A stretch of DNA of 25,461 bases, from positions 1 to 25,461 of the forward strand of contig JAJRUU010000235.1 of NCBI GenBank assembly GCA_024277605.1, read 5' to 3'. The notes beneath the pieces were generated by a model. It saw only the letters and a program-made list of their open reading frames with translations, searched no databases and had not been told where the DNA came from. Below are positions 23,482-25,461 of the stretch, in pieces. The translations under genes and the position numbers were made by a program. This DNA comes from a bacterium. Lineage in GTDB: Bacteria > SZUA-182 > SZUA-191 > JAJRXT01. Numbering within the stretch: position 1 is the stretch's first letter; each line of letters starts with the position of its first letter.

Positions 23482-23498
23482 AACATTTCCTGATTACG
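23457..23498. promoter_or_regulatory. parS: parS site 2 within a 42-bp perfect palindrome
   Basis: The core TGTTTCACGTGAAACA (23470-23485) is an exact parS consensus. Symmetry extends to 21 bp on each side with no mismatch (left arm CGTAATCAGGAAAT before the core). The left half encodes the end of rsmG, and its stop codon lies at 23479-23481. In RNA the site would form a very stable hairpin between rsmG and parA; no T-run follows. Confidence 0.97.
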
Positions 23499-23530
23499 GA
23501 TGCCTTAAAATATTAACAACTACATGAAAG

Positions 23531-23550
23531 CGGCAGGCTTAAACCTGCCG
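23531..23550 (+). promoter_or_regulatory. Hairpin immediately upstream of parA start
   Basis: CGGCAGG-CTTAAA-CCTGCCG forms a perfect 7-bp stem ending 8 nt before the GTG start of parA. It could influence parA translation; no T-run makes it a terminator. Confidence 0.45.
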
Positions 23551-23558
23551 GGTGTGAT

Positions 23559-24320
23559 GTGGGTCGTATAATAACCGTGGTAAATCAAAAAGGAGGGGTA
23601 GGTAAGACCACGACTGCTATTAATTTGGCCGCTTGTCTGGCTGAGCAGGGCAAGAAAACCCTGCTCATAGACATTGATCCCCAGGGAAACACTACCAGTG
23701 GAGTGGGTTTTGACAAAAACAACGTACATCACAATATTTATAATGTAATGATCGGAGAAATCGGGCTGGCGGATGTCGTGCACAACACCCCCTTTTCTTC
23801 GTTGGATATAGTGCCTGCAAATACCAAGCTGGCCGGGGCTGAGGTGGAAATGGTCAACTTAGAGCAACGCGAGTACCGGCTAAAAGACGCCCTTGAACAA
23901 TTGGAGAAAGAGTATCAATTTCTCATTATCGACAGCCCGCCGTCACTGGGGATATTAACCATTAACTCACTGACCGCTACCCAGACAATATTGGTGCCTA
24001 TCCAATGCGAATACTACGCCCTTGAAGGCATTACTGAACTGCTTAACACGGTGCGCTTAGTAAAACGAAACTTCAACCCCCATCTGAAAATCGAGGGGTT
24101 TTTGCTTACTATGTACGACAAACGTACCAGGCTATCCATCCAGGTGGCCAAAGAAATTCAAAGTTGTTTCAAGGAGAGAGTCTTTGATGTGCTGATCCCG
24201 CGTAATGTAAGTTTAGGGGAAGCCCCCAGCTTCGGTCAGCCCATAATACACTATAATAAACATTCCCAAGGGGCGAAGGCTTATAAATCATTAGCAGGGG
24301 AGGTGCTTTCTGGTGGCTAA
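23559..24320 (+). CDS. parA: Chromosome partitioning ATPase ParA (Soj)
   Basis: A 253-residue Walker-type ATPase that moves ParB-parS complexes during chromosome segregation by dynamic binding to the nucleoid. The N-terminus GRIITVVNQKGGVGKTTTAI has the deviant Walker A with the signature Lys, followed by LLIDIDPQGNTTSGVG (Walker A' region), FLIIDSPPSLG (Walker B) and PRNVSLGEAPSFGQP near the C-terminus. The start is GTG with only a weak GGGTG-type ribosome site, just after a 7-bp hairpin. It overlaps parB by 8 nt, indicating coupled translation. Confidence 0.97.
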   Translation: MGRIITVVNQKGGVGKTTTAINLAACLAEQGKKTLLIDIDPQGNTTSGVGFDKNNVHHNIYNVMIGEIGLADVVHNTPFSSLDIVPANTKLAGAEVEMVNLEQREYRLKDALEQLEKEYQFLIIDSPPSLGILTINSLTATQTILVPIQCEYYALEGITELLNTVRLVKRNFNPHLKIEGFLLTMYDKRTRLSIQVAKEIQSCFKERVFDVLIPRNVSLGEAPSFGQPIIHYNKHSQGAKAYKSLAGEVLSGG

Positions 24321-25176
24321 ACAAGCCCTGGGAAAGGGGTTACAAGCCCTTATTCCTGATTCCCGTGTACAAGAGTTAGAGCAAGAGAACCGTTTTGTGC
24401 CGGTTGATCAAATATCATCTTATTCAAGACAGCCGCGTAAATTTTTCCAGCAGGATAAAATTGAGGAACTTGCTCAGTCGGTGTCTCGGCATGGGATTAT
24501 TCAGCCCCTGCTGGTTACTAAAACAGTGGATGGCTATCAATTGATTGCTGGTGAAAGGCGGCTGAGGGCCGCAAAATTCGCTGGATTGCAGGAGGTGCCG
24601 GTTATCATTATATCGGCCACAGAAGAAAGCAAACTAGAGCTTTCGCTCATTGAGAATATCCAGCGGGAAGACTTAAACCCCATCGAAGAGGCGATGGCTT
24701 ATAACAGCATGGTAGAGGAATTGAACTTAACCCAGGAAGAGGTGGCCCAAAGAGTCGGTAGAGAACGATCTACCATAACCAATACCATACGATTGCTTAA
24801 ACTACCCCCTGATATAAAGCAACACGTGGTTGATGAACAACTTTCAATGGGACATGCAAGGGCGCTCTTATCATTAAAGAATTCCGGCCAACAATGCAAA
24901 ATCAGCCAACATATTATAAAAAAAGGGCTTTCAGTACGGGATACAGAGAAATTGGTACAAAAACAACTCCAGCCAACGGCTCCCAAGTCAAAGTCCAAGC
25001 GCGATGTTGTCATAACCGACTTAGAGGAAAGGTTAAAGAAAAGACTATCCACTAAGGTAACTATAACCCAAACCAAAAACTCCAAGGGAAAAATCAGTGT
25101 CGAGTTTTATTCGGTTGAAGAACTGGAACGAATAATTAATTTAATCTTGCTGGAAAATGAAAATTTCGGCATATAA
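24313..25176 (+). CDS. parB: Chromosome partitioning protein ParB (Spo0J)
   Basis: 287 residues. It is the CTP-dependent clamp that loads at parS and recruits ParA. The N-terminus AKQALGKGLQALIP is a typical ParA-interaction segment. FVPVDQISSYSRQPRK and the CTP-binding GERRLRAAKFAGLQEVPVI follow, then ENIQREDLNPIEEAMAY, the helix-turn-helix LTQEEVAQRVGRERSTITNTIRL... region, and a C-terminal dimerisation domain (FYSVEELERIINLIL). The GTG start lies within the end of parA. Two exact parS targets are present 0.8 and 2.8 kb upstream. Confidence 0.97.
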   Translation: MAKQALGKGLQALIPDSRVQELEQENRFVPVDQISSYSRQPRKFFQQDKIEELAQSVSRHGIIQPLLVTKTVDGYQLIAGERRLRAAKFAGLQEVPVIIISATEESKLELSLIENIQREDLNPIEEAMAYNSMVEELNLTQEEVAQRVGRERSTITNTIRLLKLPPDIKQHVVDEQLSMGHARALLSLKNSGQQCKISQHIIKKGLSVRDTEKLVQKQLQPTAPKSKSKRDVVITDLEERLKKRLSTKVTITQTKNSKGKISVEFYSVEELERIINLILLENENFGI

Positions 25177-25203
25177 TCTTTTAAGGAGGCTAGTGTTTAA
25201 GAC

Positions 25204-25461
25204 ATGTTAAAGAAACCCCCATTTGAACTGGAAAGAAAACCTCGGCTGGACAACAATCGTGAAGAATTAAGGGCTTTTTTAGGCGAGGGGACTAACTTTA
25301 AGGGTGTGCTGGCCTTTGAGGGTACAGTGCGTATCGATGGCCGGTTAGAGGGAGAAATTGTTACCGATGACACCCTGATTGTTGGGGAAAAAGCTATCAT
25401 CAATGCCGAGATTAATGTCGGAAAAATCGCCATTAGCGGAAAGGTGACCGGAAACATCAAT
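25204..25461 (+). CDS. Bactofilin (partial, cut by window end)
   Basis: The first 86 residues of a bactofilin (DUF583) cytoskeletal protein, truncated by the window edge. After a charged N-terminal tail (about residues 1-25) the beta-helix core begins: FKGVLAFEGTVRIDGRLEGEI, then LIVGEKAIINAEINVG and ISGKVTGNI, showing the short repeats with regularly spaced hydrophobic and Gly residues. Bactofilins polymerise without nucleotides and in some deltaproteobacteria scaffold ParAB and chromosome ends, so its position after parB is meaningful. The ATG lies 14 nt after AGGAGG, unusually far; TAA just upstream in frame excludes an earlier start. Confidence 0.9.
   Translation, partial: MLKKPPFELERKPRLDNNREELRAFLGEGTNFKGVLAFEGTVRIDGRLEGEIVTDDTLIVGEKAIINAEINVGKIAISGKVTGNIN

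Noticed and set aside
21482..23498. Replication origin between the parS sites
   Set aside because: No cluster of DnaA boxes, AT-rich unwinding region or dnaA/dnaN genes was seen; parS alone does not define oriC.

Overview
This 25.5 kb window looks like chromosomal DNA from a Gram-negative (diderm) bacterium. Two signs are an LpxH-type lipid A enzyme and a c-type cytochrome with a signal peptide. HrcA/CIRCE control of groESL, a DUF1844 protein, a GldA/GldF/GldG/DUF4340 transporter cluster, a fused membrane spermidine-synthase-like protein, a candidate sigma-54 promoter and a bactofilin next to parAB all fit a Desulfobacterota (deltaproteobacterial) or nearby lineage. That placement is inference from gene content only.

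Layout. (1) 1-3573: a minus-strand membrane/spermidine-synthase fusion, divergent from nfo (endonuclease IV). (2) 3574-5400: a gene-poor, repeat-rich stretch with a candidate sigma-54 promoter, a 40-residue single-pass membrane protein and a small c-type cytochrome. (3) 5407-8544: tlyA, then the groES-groEL operon with sigma-70 promoter, CIRCE operator, an unusually structured leader and a strong terminator. (4) 8592-15813: a DUF1844 gene, then an ABC-exporter operon (gldA, gldF, gldG, DUF4340 gene, degP/htrA) closed by a terminator. Two genes in it are broken: gldG by a frameshift and the protease by an in-frame TAA. (5) 15829-25461: lpxH, mnmE, mnmG, two GT39/ArnT-like membrane glycosyltransferases, rsmG, parA, parB and a truncated bactofilin gene, with two perfect parS sites. 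This is the conserved tRNA-modification/partition cluster usually found near the replication origin.

The most striking feature is a family of about 175-bp structured repeats. There are five near full-length copies (1-176, 3977-4178, 4528-4701, 9183-9361, 11251-11428) and one solo end (4313-4334). Each has a CTATTCATAAA-type end and an opposite end formed by a CCCGAA/TTCGGG hairpin. In all five copies the hairpin end faces the nearer gene; one copy provides the stop codon and last 15 residues of the DUF1844 protein, and another splits the gldF-gldG operon. Two further palindromic MITE-like elements (8592-8728, 15829-15933) and a Neisseria dRS3-like repeat (5349-5368) are also present. No transposase, tRNA, rRNA or CRISPR array was seen.

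Other notable points are a groESL leader that can form interleaved (pseudoknot-like) helices involving the CIRCE loop, a parS embedded in a 42-bp perfect palindrome that also encodes the rsmG stop codon, and two paralogous glycosyltransferases lodged between mnmG and rsmG.
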